This document shows positions 1 to 7,106 of a stretch of 18,015 nucleotides of DNA, piece after piece. Each line of letters opens with the position of its first letter. The first letter of the stretch is position 1. The DNA is taken from assembly GCA_018066005.1 (NCBI GenBank), contig JAGHSG010000164.1, positions 1 to 18,015 of the forward strand, in the 5' to 3' direction. The translations under genes and the position numbers were made by a program. Source of the stretch: Bacteroidales bacterium (GTDB lineage Bacteria > Bacteroidota > Bacteroidia > Bacteroidales > Paludibacteraceae). The notes under the pieces are model-generated. The model saw only the letters and a list, made by a program, of their open reading frames with translations, made no database searches and was not told where the DNA came from.

Positions 1-1331
1 ACCGAGTGCATGGAAACGACTTGTGGTTTCTCGTTAGGCACTTCTATACCGACGGTACCCTTACCCGGCATAGGAGCTATGATACGAGTACCTATAGCGC
101 TGAGGGACAGCATGATATCGTTTTCGAGGGACTGTATCTTGGATATACGTGTACCGGCTTTGGGCACCACTTCGTACAGGGTGACGGTCGGTCCGACGGT
201 AGCCTTGATAGATTCTATCTCGACATCGTAGTTACGAAGCGTCTGCACGATGCGGTTGGCATTGGCTTGCTGCTCGGCAGGGTCGATGACGGGAGCCGTC
301 TCGTTATCATACACTTTGAGCAGGTTGAGTGGCGGGAACTTGTAGTTCTCCAAGTCTTTACGGGGGTCGTACGGACCTTTTTTCTCCCACTCATCGGCGG
401 TGTTCTCATCGGTGAGGGACACTTCGTCGGTCTCGTTGATATTGACCGGCAATTCCGGTTGAGCGGGTTGAGCGGGTTGAGCAGGTTGAGCAGGTTGAGC
501 GGGTTCTTCCGGTTCTTCGGGTTCTTCGGGTTGCTGCACGATTTGAATATCTATCTCGTCGGTGTTGATAGGTTTATCAATAATGACCTCACTCTGTCCT
601 TCCACCTGCAAGTCAATAGGTTGTTGCTCCTTATCTTCCACAGCACCCGCTTGTGCATCCGTTTCGGGGGTATTCTTCTTGCGTGAAAGACGGCAAATCA
701 TTTGTTCCCACGCGTACGCTACCTTATCGATGAAACGGTTATCCGCCAAGATGAGGAAGATAATCAGCAGCAGGATGAGTAACGCCGTCATGCCGATGGG
801 GTGCATGTAGTTTGTTCCGAGGACAGCCAGCCACTGACCGTGTGCGCCGCCTAAGCGGAAGAAGAGGTCTTCAAACGCAAATATCTGAATAAACGAAGCC
901 GTTACCGAGCCCCAAACAATCAGGAAAGCCGAGCAGAAAAACAATTTCCACCCTTTAATATGAATAGCGTGTAATAGTTGCAGTCCATAGAGCGCACCCA
1001 TAATAAGGAATAACACACTGAACACGCCAAAGCAACCATCTATCAAAGCCCAAGACACCCACGCTCCGGGCAAGCCGAGCCAGTTCTGAATGGCTCCACA
1101 GTTGGCATAGCGGTCGGTATGTGTCATTTCGATAATGGACGAGTCGGCTGCTCCCGTGAAGAAGAAACTGACGTACGCCAGCGTCGTCAGGAGGGTGACA
1201 GTCAATAAAACGAGACCTGATATATAACGAGCACGTCCGTCCCGTGTGAGGGCGTCCCAACGGTCTCTTATACTCGGAGCAGAATGGGTTTTAACCGATT
1301 CAGACGATGATTGTTGCGGTTTACGAGGCAT
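1..1331 (-). CDS. ftsK: DNA translocase FtsK, N-terminal part (3' end beyond window)
   Basis: FtsK/SpoIIIE proteins pump DNA through the closing division septum and help resolve chromosome dimers. The frame opens with ATG at 1331 and stays open for 443 codons to the left edge, so the Walker motor and gamma domain lie outside the window. About four membrane segments are visible (residues ~37-58, 95-118, 129-151, 180-196). A charged linker follows, with a Pro/Gln/Glu-rich repeat at ~266-293. The start of the conserved alpha/beta motor region follows that: 'YKFPPLNLL', 'ATVGPTVTLYEV', 'PGKGTVGIEVPN' and 'KPQVVS', all typical of Bacteroidetes FtsK. Linker repeats of this kind are common in the family. 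A Bacteroidetes-type promoter lies 30 bases upstream. Identification is firm; the full length is unknown. Confidence 0.94.
   Translation of the reverse strand, partial: MPRKPQQSSSESVKTHSAPSIRDRWDALTRDGRARYISGLVLLTVTLLTTLAYVSFFFTGAADSSIIEMTHTDRYANCGAIQNWLGLPGAWVSWALIDGCFGVFSVLFLIMGALYGLQLLHAIHIKGWKLFFCSAFLIVWGSVTASFIQIFAFEDLFFRLGGAHGQWLAVLGTNYMHPIGMTALLILLLIIFLILADNRFIDKVAYAWEQMICRLSRKKNTPETDAQAGAVEDKEQQPIDLQVEGQSEVIIDKPINTDEIDIQIVQQPEEPEEPEEPAQPAQPAQPAQPAQPELPVNINETDEVSLTDENTADEWEKKGPYDPRKDLENYKFPPLNLLKVYDNETAPVIDPAEQQANANRIVQTLRNYDVEIESIKATVGPTVTLYEVVPKAGTRISKIQSLENDIMLSLSAIGTRIIAPMPGKGTVGIEVPNEKPQVVSMHS
455..535 (-). repeat. 9-bp tandem repeat inside ftsK (linker)
   Basis: Nine consecutive 9-bp units run here, with plus-strand forms such as cgggttgag, caggttgag and cgggttctt. 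On the coding strand they give a run of Glu-Glu-Pro then Ala-Gln-Pro triplets at FtsK residues ~266-293. The unit length is a multiple of three, so copy-number change would keep the frame. It lies in the linker between membrane and motor domains, where length variation is tolerated. Confidence 0.9.
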
Positions 1332-1360
1332 AAGTTTTCTTTTAGACAAAATTTAACATG

Positions 1361-1392
1361 CAAAGTTAATCATTAATTCGCATATTACCAAG
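1361..1392 (-). promoter_or_regulatory. Bacteroidetes-type promoter for ftsK
   Basis: Read on the minus strand, the -7 element TAACTTTGC is at 1368-1360 and a -33 element CTTG (one mismatch to TTTG) is at 1392-1389, with a 20-nt spacer. The expected transcript start is about 1355, some 24 nt before the ftsK ATG. The consensus TTTG / TAnnTTTG is the known Bacteroidetes primary sigma-factor promoter; the assignment here is by pattern only. Confidence 0.62.
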
Positions 1393-1427
1393 TAAAATAA
1401 CTTTTTTATAAAAAAAGTACACAAATA

Positions 1428-1459
1428 TTTGCGTAAGTCAAAAATTATTTATAATTTTG
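1428..1459 (+). promoter_or_regulatory. Bacteroidetes-type promoter for the rseC-rnf operon
   Basis: The -33 element TTTG (1428-1431) and -7 element TAATTTTGC (1452-1460) are separated by 20 nt, a full match to the Bacteroidetes consensus. The expected start is near 1465, leaving a leader of only about 14 nt before the ATG at 1479. No comparable promoter was seen further down the operon, so this may drive all genes to 13310. Confidence 0.75.
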
Positions 1460-1478
1460 CGCGTTATTTTGCGTAACT

Positions 1479-1757
1479 ATGGCAGAAAACGGAAATGAAA
1501 TAAAAGATTTTCGGCAGGAGTCCTGCGGTTCATGCGGGCTCAAATCGGTGTGTAAACAGACGGAAGAAGGCTGTTTCACGCGGGGACAGAGGTGGAAAGC
1601 CATCACGTTAGCCTATTTGGTGCCGCTGGTGATAGTGATAGGTGTGATTGCTATCGGTTCCTATTTGAAGAGAAGCGAATTTGAAATGGCGATAAAGGCG
1701 ATTTTGGGGGTTGCGGTATATTATTTTATCCTATGGATAAGTAAACCGAAAGTATAG
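1479..1757 (+). CDS. Short RseC-like membrane protein
   Basis: This 92-aa protein has a Cys-rich segment (C16, C19, C25, C32, within 'CGSCGLKSVC') followed by two hydrophobic helices (~41-61 and ~69-88). The CxxC-x5-C cluster before two membrane spans matches the SoxR-reducing-system protein RseC family, whose gene precedes rnfB in many Bacteroidetes. Usual members are around 140 aa and have an N-terminal beta domain before the cysteines. Here only about 15 residues precede them, and a TAA at 1452-1454 rules out an upstream start in the same frame. It therefore appears to be a shortened form. It likely serves the Rnf complex, for example in redox maturation or coupling, but this is inference. 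The promoter is immediately upstream and rnfB follows after a repeat-filled gap. Confidence 0.7.
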   Translation: MAENGNEIKDFRQESCGSCGLKSVCKQTEEGCFTRGQRWKAITLAYLVPLVIVIGVIAIGSYLKRSEFEMAIKAILGVAVYYFILWISKPKV

Positions 1758-1864
1758 AACGGCGACGAGGTCGCCTAAATGAACGCCGCAAGCGGCTAGT
1801 AGAACGCTAACGCTAATAGAACGGCGACGAGGTCGCCTAATAAAACGCAAGCAAAGCTTGCTAA
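1755..1864 (+). repeat. Array of five small stop-flanked hairpin units between rseC and rnfB
   Basis: There are five units at 1755-1779, 1780-1799, 1800-1816, 1817-1840 and 1841-1864. Each starts TAGAAC, TGAAC or TAAAAC and ends in CTAA or CTAG, with a short perfect palindrome between (GGCGAC/GTCGCC twice, GCCGC/GCGGC, GCAAGC/GCTTGC). The third unit has a direct repeat, CGCTAACGCTAA, in place of a hairpin. Units 1 and 4 are nearly identical over 23 bases. The TAG that starts unit 1 is the stop codon of the upstream gene. No T-tract follows, so these are not classical terminators; they might act as RNA-stability or pause elements. Confidence 0.85.
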
Positions 1865-1890
1865 TAGAAAACATAAAAAATTACAATACA

Positions 1891-2853
1891 ATGAATCTGA
1901 TTATTATTTCTTTGCTCGTTTTGGGTATTACGGGATTGACGGCGGCTGTGCTGTTGTATTTCATTGCCCAGAAGTTCAAGGTGGAAGAAGACCCGCGCAT
2001 AGACGAGGTGCAGGCTGTGCTGCCGGGTGCTAACTGCGGCGGTTGTGGTTTTGCCGGTTGCCGTGCGTTAGCGGAAGCGTGTACCAAAGCCGGTTCGTTG
2101 GACGGACTGATGTGCCCCGTAGGAGGTGCTGCCACGATGGAAAAAGTGGGTGCTATCTTAGGTATGACGGCTCCGGAGAGTGAACCCAAAGTGGCTGTTA
2201 TACGTTGTAATGGTACTTGCGAAGCACGTCCCAAGACCAGTGAGTACAACGGTACCCGTTCATGCGCTATCATGAGTGCCATGTATGTAGGAGAGAGCGG
2301 TTGTGCGTACGGGTGTTTGGGTTGCGGCGACTGCGTGGCAGCCTGTCCGTTTGATGCCCTTCATATCAACCCCGAAACGGGATTGCCCGAAGTGGACGAG
2401 GCCAAATGTACGGCTTGCGGCAACTGTGTAAAAGCATGTCCGAGACACATCATCGAGTTGCGCAAGAAAGGCGAGAACGGTCAACGTATGGTAGTTAAGT
2501 GTGTGAATCAAGACAAGGGTCCGTTGGCCAAGAAGAACTGCGCCAACGCTTGTATAGGTTGCGGTTTATGTGCCAAAGTATGTCCGCAAGAGGCCATCAC
2601 GGTTACCAATAACGTGGCTTACATCGACTTTGACAAGTGCGTTGTCTGTCGCGAATGCGAGCCGCAATGTCCGACCGGTGCTTTGTGGGGCATGGGCTTT
2701 GCAGAGCGTTTGAGTAAGAGCAGCGCTCCACAAACAGCAACAACCGAGGCTGTAGCATCTGCGGGCGACGAGAAATTTGACCCCGCTATTGCCGCCAAGA
2801 TTGCCCAATTGAAGACGCCGTTGGCTGTGTTCCCGAATTGTCTGCGACAATAG
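1891..2853 (+). CDS. rnfB: Rnf complex electron transfer subunit B (ferredoxin-type)
   Basis: RnfB takes electrons from reduced ferredoxin and passes them to the Rnf complex, which couples ferredoxin:NAD+ oxidoreduction to ion pumping. The 320-aa protein has an N-terminal membrane anchor (~1-28). A four-Cys cluster domain follows ('NCGGCGFAGC', C49/C52/C57, then C75). Four ferredoxin motifs then start near residues 142 (CLGCGDC), 173 (CTACGNC), 221 (CIGCGLC) and 250 (CVVCREC), with extra cysteines near 110-140. An Ala/Thr-rich tail (~275-320) is typical of variable RnfB C termini. ATG 1891 is preferred because it puts the membrane anchor at the N terminus. An upstream TTG at 1858 would lie inside the hairpin repeat array. 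Its TAG stop is followed directly by the heptad array before rnfC. Confidence 0.96.
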   Translation: MNLIIISLLVLGITGLTAAVLLYFIAQKFKVEEDPRIDEVQAVLPGANCGGCGFAGCRALAEACTKAGSLDGLMCPVGGAATMEKVGAILGMTAPESEPKVAVIRCNGTCEARPKTSEYNGTRSCAIMSAMYVGESGCAYGCLGCGDCVAACPFDALHINPETGLPEVDEAKCTACGNCVKACPRHIIELRKKGENGQRMVVKCVNQDKGPLAKKNCANACIGCGLCAKVCPQEAITVTNNVAYIDFDKCVVCRECEPQCPTGALWGMGFAERLSKSSAPQTATTEAVASAGDEKFDPAIAAKIAQLKTPLAVFPNCLRQ

Positions 2854-2916
2854 ATTAGAGAGTAGAGATTAGAGAGTAGAGATTAGAGAGTAGAGATTAG
2901 AGTTTAGAGTTTAGAG
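2854..2916 (+). repeat. Heptanucleotide array in the rnfB-rnfC gap
   Basis: Nine perfect 7-bp units fill the gap from the rnfB stop to two bases before the rnfC ATG: attagag alternating with agtagag, ending with two tttagag. Every unit carries TAG at positions 3-5. Because 7 is one more than a multiple of 3, stop codons fall in all three plus-strand frames. The array is purine-rich and should be unstructured in RNA. Confidence 0.95.
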
Positions 2917-2918
2917 AT

Positions 2919-4259
2919 ATGAGTACATTCAAAATAGGTGGTGTTCACCCCAAAGACAATAAGATTTATTCGGCTCATCAGCCGATAGTAGAATGTCCGC
3001 TTCCGCAAAAAGCCATTATCCCGTTGGCACAGCATATCGGTGCTCCTGCCAAACCGGTAGTGCAGAAAGGCGACAAAGTTAAAGTTGGCCAACTATTGGC
3101 GGAAGCCGGCGGATTCGTTAGTGCAGCCGTTCATTCGGGCGTTAGCGGTACTGTTACCAAGATAGACACAACCATTGATGCATGGGGCATGAAAATGCCT
3201 GCCGTGTTCATTGATGTGGAAGGCGACGAATGGATGCCGGAAATAGACCGCAGTTCGGATGTTATTCGCGAGTTTAAGTTGGAACCGAAAGAGATTATCG
3301 ACCGTATTGCCAAAGCCGGTATAGTCGGTTTGGGTGGTGCTTGCTTCCCCACCCATGTCAAACTGTGTCCGCCCCCCGGACAAAAAGCCGAAGTGCTGAT
3401 TGTGAACGGTGTGGAATGTGAGCCGTACCTGACCTGCGACCATCAATTGATGTTGGAGCACGGAGAGGAGATTATCATCGGTATCAAGTTGGTAATGAGA
3501 GCGTTAGGAATCAGTCACGCCATCATCGGCATTGAGAAGAACAAACCCGATGCTATTGCCCGCATGACGGAGTTGACCAAGAAAACACTCGGAATAGAGG
3601 TTAGACCGCTCAAACTCAAATATCCGCAAGGCGGCGAGAAACAGTTGATTGACGCTTGTATAAATCGCCAAGTGGCCAGCGGAGCACTTCCTATCTCGAC
3701 AGGAGCCGTGGTGGATAATGTGGCTACTATCTACGCTATTTACGAAGCCGTACAGAAGAATAAACCATTGATTTCACGTGTTATGACGGTGACGGGTAAG
3801 AGTGTCAAACAACCGGGTAACTACTTAGTTCGCTTCGGAACACCCTTGTCACAGGTCGTTGAGATGGCCGGCGGTGTACCGGAAGATACGGGCAAGATAA
3901 TAGGCGGCGGTCCGATGATGGGTCGCGCTATGAATAACATTGACATGCCCGCGCACAAGCGCACGAGCGGTCTGCTCTTCCTGCCCGAAGACGAGAGCCG
4001 TCGCGGTGAAGTGGAGAACTGCATCCGTTGCGGTAAGTGCGTCAGCGCCTGTCCGATGGGCTTGGAGCCTTACCTGTTAAGTCGCCAAAGCGAATTGAAG
4101 ATGTGGGACGAGATGGAGGCACATAACGTGATGGACTGCATAGAATGCGGTTGCTGTCAGTTCACGTGCCCGAGTCACCGTCCGCTGTTGGATTACGTCC
4201 GTAGCGGCAAAGCCACGGTAGGAGGCATTATTCGCGCCCGCCAAGCGGCAGGTAAGTAG
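2919..4259 (+). CDS. rnfC: Rnf complex subunit C (NADH-binding, Fe-S)
   Basis: RnfC is the peripheral subunit that exchanges electrons with NAD(H) through FMN and two [4Fe-4S] clusters. The 446-aa protein has an N-terminal barrel-like region ('IGGVHP', residues ~5-10) and the glycine-rich nucleotide/FMN motif 'GLGGACFPTHVKL' near residue 138. 'NGVECEPYLTCD' follows near 166. Two C-terminal ferredoxin motifs are present, 'CIRCGKCVSACP' (~368) and 'CIECGCCQFTCP' (~407). Length and motif order match standard RnfC without the long Ala/Lys-rich tail of proteobacterial versions. It lies between two heptad arrays, and no Shine-Dalgarno is present. Confidence 0.97.
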   Translation: MSTFKIGGVHPKDNKIYSAHQPIVECPLPQKAIIPLAQHIGAPAKPVVQKGDKVKVGQLLAEAGGFVSAAVHSGVSGTVTKIDTTIDAWGMKMPAVFIDVEGDEWMPEIDRSSDVIREFKLEPKEIIDRIAKAGIVGLGGACFPTHVKLCPPPGQKAEVLIVNGVECEPYLTCDHQLMLEHGEEIIIGIKLVMRALGISHAIIGIEKNKPDAIARMTELTKKTLGIEVRPLKLKYPQGGEKQLIDACINRQVASGALPISTGAVVDNVATIYAIYEAVQKNKPLISRVMTVTGKSVKQPGNYLVRFGTPLSQVVEMAGGVPEDTGKIIGGGPMMGRAMNNIDMPAHKRTSGLLFLPEDESRRGEVENCIRCGKCVSACPMGLEPYLLSRQSELKMWDEMEAHNVMDCIECGCCQFTCPSHRPLLDYVRSGKATVGGIIRARQAAGK

Positions 4260-4310
4260 AGTGGAGAGTGGAGAGATTAAAGATTAAAGAGTAGAGATTA
4301 GAGATTAAAA
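4260..4310 (+). repeat. Heptanucleotide array in the rnfC-rnfD gap
   Basis: Directly after the rnfC stop come two agtggag units, a dinucleotide ag, then attaaag, attaaag, agtagag, attagag and attaaaa, followed by gat and the rnfD ATG. The last five units carry TAA or TAG at positions 3-5, as in the neighbouring arrays. The phase slip at 4274-4275 and the stop-less agtggag units suggest a degenerating or recombined array. Confidence 0.9.
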
Positions 4311-4313
4311 GAT

Positions 4314-5300
4314 ATGAAAAATTTAATTGTAGCTCCGGCTCCTCACGCTCATAGCGGAGACAGTGTCCGGAAAAACATGCTTCTGGTGATTGCGGCCCTG
4401 CTGCCGGCTTATGCCGTCTCGTTGGCTGCTTTCGGATGGGGAGCATTGATTACAACACTCATCAGTATTGCAGCTTGCTGCGCCACCGAATGGGTGATTG
4501 CCAAATGGGTATTGAAACAGCAACCTACGTTATGCGACTGTTCGGCTATTCTGACCGGTCTGTTGCTGGCGTTCAACCTGCCCAGTAACTTACCGTGGTG
4601 GATTGTTGTTGTAGGTGCTATTGTAGCCATCGGCGTAGGTAAGATGACTTACGGAGGTTTGGGACAAAACCCCTTCAACCCCGCTTTGGTAGGTCGTGTA
4701 TTCCTGCTTATTTCCTTCCCCGTGCAGATGACCACTTGGCCCTTACCGCAAGGTTTTAGCGGGTCATACGTAGATGCCGCAACAGGTGCTACCCCACTGG
4801 CTGCCATGAAACAGATTGTCAAAAACGGCGATATGTCTCTGATGGATAAACTGCCTGATTTGCAAGATGCTTTTGTCGGCTTTATGGGCGGTTCGTTAGG
4901 TGAAGTGAGTGCTTTGGCATTGATTGCCGGCGGTATATTCCTTATTTGTATGCGCGTGATTACGTGGCATATACCGGTCAGTATATTAGCCACTGTGGCT
5001 GCTTTTGCCGCTTTGAGTGCACCTGCCGGCATGTGTCCCTGTCAATATACAGCACTGACCCTGCTGACGGGCGGTATCATGTTAGGTGCTTTCTTCATGG
5101 CTACTGACTACGTCACCAGTCCAATGACCGGCTGGGGTAAGATAATCTTTGGTGTCGGCATCGGTCTATTAGTGATGGTTATTCGTACTTGGGGTGCTTA
5201 TCCCGAGGGCATGTCATTTGCCATCCTGATTATGAACGCTACCGTACCGTTGTTGAACAAGATTCGCCCACGCCGCTTTGGTGAGGTCGTAAAAAAATAA
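4314..5300 (+). CDS. rnfD: Rnf complex subunit D (membrane flavoprotein)
   Basis: RnfD is an integral membrane subunit with covalently bound FMN in the ion-translocating core, homologous to NqrB. The 328-aa sequence has about nine to ten hydrophobic helices, the conserved 'GGLGQNPFNPALVGR' segment (~114-128) and the flavinylation motif 'TGATPL', with Thr160 as the likely FMN-linked residue. It also has a conserved 'TDYVTSPMTGWGK' segment near the C terminus. The family motif is usually SGATPL or TGATPL, so the site looks intact. No flavin transferase (ApbE) gene lies in the window; flavinylation would need one elsewhere. Confidence 0.96.
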   Translation: MKNLIVAPAPHAHSGDSVRKNMLLVIAALLPAYAVSLAAFGWGALITTLISIAACCATEWVIAKWVLKQQPTLCDCSAILTGLLLAFNLPSNLPWWIVVVGAIVAIGVGKMTYGGLGQNPFNPALVGRVFLLISFPVQMTTWPLPQGFSGSYVDAATGATPLAAMKQIVKNGDMSLMDKLPDLQDAFVGFMGGSLGEVSALALIAGGIFLICMRVITWHIPVSILATVAAFAALSAPAGMCPCQYTALTLLTGGIMLGAFFMATDYVTSPMTGWGKIIFGVGIGLLVMVIRTWGAYPEGMSFAILIMNATVPLLNKIRPRRFGEVVKK

Positions 5301-5331
5301 TTTGTAAATTAACAATTTGTAAATTTGTAAG
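5301..5331 (+). repeat. 8-bp A/T-rich repeat in the rnfD-rnfG gap
   Basis: The units tttgtaaa, ttaacaa, tttgtaaa and tttgtaag run directly from the rnfD stop to two bases before the rnfG ATG. Each contains TAA. This is a different unit from the heptads in the other gaps, but it has the same placement and the same property of adding stop codons. Confidence 0.8.
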
Positions 5332-5333
5332 TT

Positions 5334-5885
5334 ATGGCAAAAATGGAAAGTTCATTTAAGAATATGGCGCTCTCGCTGACGTGCATCACGTTGGTAGCCG
5401 CAGCCGGATTGGCTTCGGTCTATATGGTGACAAAGGCACAGATTGAGCAGCAGAAAGAGGACGCCCAGAACGCAGCCAAAGTGGCAGTTTTGAATGGTCA
5501 GGAAGGAACGGCTATTGAGTGCTCCGCCAACGGTTTTGGCGGTACGATTCGCCTGATGGTCGGTTTCGGTACCGATGGCACTATTCTCGGTTACGAAGTG
5601 TTGGAACAACAGGAGACCCCCGGTTTGGGTACCCATATCGTGGAGTGGTTTAAGGATGAGACTAAACCCGGTCAGTGTATCATAGGTCGTCAAGCCACCG
5701 GTCAAATGACCGTGAGCAAAGACGGAGGCGATGTAGATGCCATCACGGCTGCTACTATATCGTCACGCGCCTTCCTGAACGCAATCAACAGTGCGTACGC
5801 CGAGTGGAAAAGTCAACAAGGCGAACAGGTAGAAGCGTGGACCGGAGCTTCAAAACAAACAGGAAAGGAGGACAACAATGAATAA
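5334..5885 (+). CDS. rnfG: Rnf complex subunit G (covalent FMN protein)
   Basis: RnfG carries a covalent FMN on a periplasmic domain anchored by one helix. The 183-aa protein has one N-terminal membrane segment (~12-33). The FMN-binding domain has 'QETPGLGTH' (~93-101) and the flavinylation motif 'DAITAATISSRAF', with Thr141 as the likely attachment site. The serine of the usual SGAT motif is replaced to give TAAT, a variant seen in Bacteroidetes. ATG 5334 is used; an in-frame ATG at 5343 is possible. The 3' end overlaps the rnfE start by 8 bases, and its final codons contain a strong Shine-Dalgarno for rnfE. Confidence 0.95.
   Translation: MAKMESSFKNMALSLTCITLVAAAGLASVYMVTKAQIEQQKEDAQNAAKVAVLNGQEGTAIECSANGFGGTIRLMVGFGTDGTILGYEVLEQQETPGLGTHIVEWFKDETKPGQCIIGRQATGQMTVSKDGGDVDAITAATISSRAFLNAINSAYAEWKSQQGEQVEAWTGASKQTGKEDNNE
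5864..5871 (+). promoter_or_regulatory. Shine-Dalgarno AAAGGAGG for rnfE
   Basis: The sequence aaaggagg ends 6 nt before the rnfE ATG at 5878 and lies inside the rnfG coding region. It is the only strong Shine-Dalgarno found near a start in this window; other starts follow A/T-rich or repeat sequence. It fits translational coupling at an 8-base overlap. Confidence 0.75.
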
Positions 5886-6465
5886 TGCAATGAAAACATT
5901 TACCAACGGTATTCTGAAAGAGAATCCGACGTTTGGTTTGGTATTAGGTATGTGTCCGACGTTGGCAACCACGACCAGTGCCGTCAACGGTATGTCGATG
6001 GGCTTGGCCACCATGTTCGTATTGGTCTGCTCGAATGTCGTTATTTCGCTATTAAAGAACGTCATTCCGGATAAAGTGCGTATTCCTGCTTTCATCGTGG
6101 TTATTGCTACTTTCGTCAGCATTCTGCAACTGCTGATGCAAGCATACGTACCGGCTATTTATGCCACATTAGGTTTGTTTATTCCGCTGATTGTGGTTAA
6201 CTGTATCGTTTTAGGCCGTGCCGAAGCATTTGCCTGCAAGAACAACATCGGTTTAAGTGCATTGGACGGACTGGGAATGGGACTGGGTTTCACGCTGTCC
6301 CTGACCGTTATAGGTGCTATCCGTGAATTATTAGGTACGGGTTGCATCTTCGGTTACAACCTCTATTCGTCACAATACGGCGCATTAATCTTCGTTCTCG
6401 CCCCGGGTGCATTTATATGCCTTGGATACGTGATGGCATTGGTGAATAAAAAGATTAAAGGTTAG
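5878..6465 (+). CDS. rnfE: Rnf complex subunit E (membrane)
   Basis: RnfE pairs with its paralogue RnfA in the membrane core of the complex, homologous to NqrD/NqrE. The 195-aa protein has six predicted membrane helices. Its two half-channel cysteines are present: C26 in 'LGMCPTLA' and C109 in 'VVNCIVLGRAEAF'. In this family they help hold an intramembrane [2Fe-2S] cluster. It starts inside rnfG and is preceded by a good Shine-Dalgarno. Its last residues and TAG stop are written by the heptad repeat that continues into the following gap. Confidence 0.96.
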   Translation: MNNAMKTFTNGILKENPTFGLVLGMCPTLATTTSAVNGMSMGLATMFVLVCSNVVISLLKNVIPDKVRIPAFIVVIATFVSILQLLMQAYVPAIYATLGLFIPLIVVNCIVLGRAEAFACKNNIGLSALDGLGMGLGFTLSLTVIGAIRELLGTGCIFGYNLYSSQYGALIFVLAPGAFICLGYVMALVNKKIKG

Positions 6466-6488
6466 AGTTTAAAGTTTAGAGATTAGAG
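6454..6488 (+). repeat. Heptanucleotide array spanning the end of rnfE and the rnfE-rnfA gap
   Basis: Five units in one phase are present: attaaag, gttagag, tttaaag, tttagag, attagag. They are followed by tt and the rnfA ATG. The first unit and part of the second are coding (the terminal Lys-Ile-Lys-Gly), and the TAG of the second unit is the rnfE stop codon. The array therefore crosses the gene boundary. Confidence 0.9.
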
Positions 6489-6490
6489 TT

Positions 6491-7087
6491 ATGATTTACT
6501 TTTTGATATTTATCTCTGCGATATTTGTTAACAATATCGTTTTAAGTCAGTTCTTGGGTATCTGCCCCTTCTTGGGCGTCAGTAAGAAAATAGACACCGC
6601 ACTCGGTATGGGTGCAGCCGTCACGTTTGTGCTGACACTTGCCACCATCGTTACTTACCTGCTGCAAAAACTATTGGTGATGTGGCACGTAGAGTTTTTG
6701 CAGACCATTCTATTCATTCTTGTCATTGCCGCTATGGTACAATGCATCGAGATTGTGCTGAAGAAGATTAGTCCGTCGTTGTATCAGGCATTGGGTGTGT
6801 TCCTGCCTTTGATTACGACCAACTGCTGTCTGTTAGGTGTATCTATCCTGGTGGCTAACGGCACGTATAAACTGCCCGGCGGTATGGCACCCGAAGGTTT
6901 GTTATGCGGCACTATCTTTGCCTTTGCAACCGCCTTGGGCTTCACATTGGCATTGGTATTGTTTGCCGGCATACGTGAGCAATTAAGCATGAATAAGATT
7001 CCCCAAGCCATGCAAGGCACTCCCATTGCACTCTTGACTGGCGGTTTGTTAGCTATGGCATTTATGGGATTCAGCGGCGTTGTATAA
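6491..7087 (+). CDS. rnfA: Rnf complex subunit A (membrane)
   Basis: RnfA is the inverted-topology partner of RnfE in the ion-translocating core. The 198-aa protein has six hydrophobic helices, starts 'MIYFLIFISAIFVNNIVLS' as usual for the family, and keeps the conserved cysteines C25 ('LGICPFLGV') and C112/C113 ('TTNCCLLGV'). Length is standard. It closes the complete B-C-D-G-E-A gene order characteristic of Bacteroidetes and Clostridia. The next gene follows after about 20 bases of A-rich sequence without a terminator. Confidence 0.97.
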   Translation: MIYFLIFISAIFVNNIVLSQFLGICPFLGVSKKIDTALGMGAAVTFVLTLATIVTYLLQKLLVMWHVEFLQTILFILVIAAMVQCIEIVLKKISPSLYQALGVFLPLITTNCCLLGVSILVANGTYKLPGGMAPEGLLCGTIFAFATALGFTLALVLFAGIREQLSMNKIPQAMQGTPIALLTGGLLAMAFMGFSGVV

Positions 7088-7106
7088 AACACAAAAAATT
7101 AAGTAT

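Noticed and set aside
6..686. Open frame of 226 codons on the plus strand
   Set aside because: It is antisense to ftsK, whose protein is recognisable throughout; the frame is a by-product of codon use and the 9-bp repeat.
1858..1890. Upstream TTG start extending rnfB by 11 codons
   Set aside because: It lies inside the hairpin repeat array and would place polar residues before the membrane anchor; ATG 1891 gives the normal N terminus.
2854..2916. CRISPR array
   Set aside because: Units are 7 bp with no spacers and no cas genes; this is a simple tandem repeat.
7080..7106. TTG start for the TolC-family gene overlapping rnfA
   Set aside because: It would add charged residues before a clear signal peptide; ATG 7107 or 7113 fits better.
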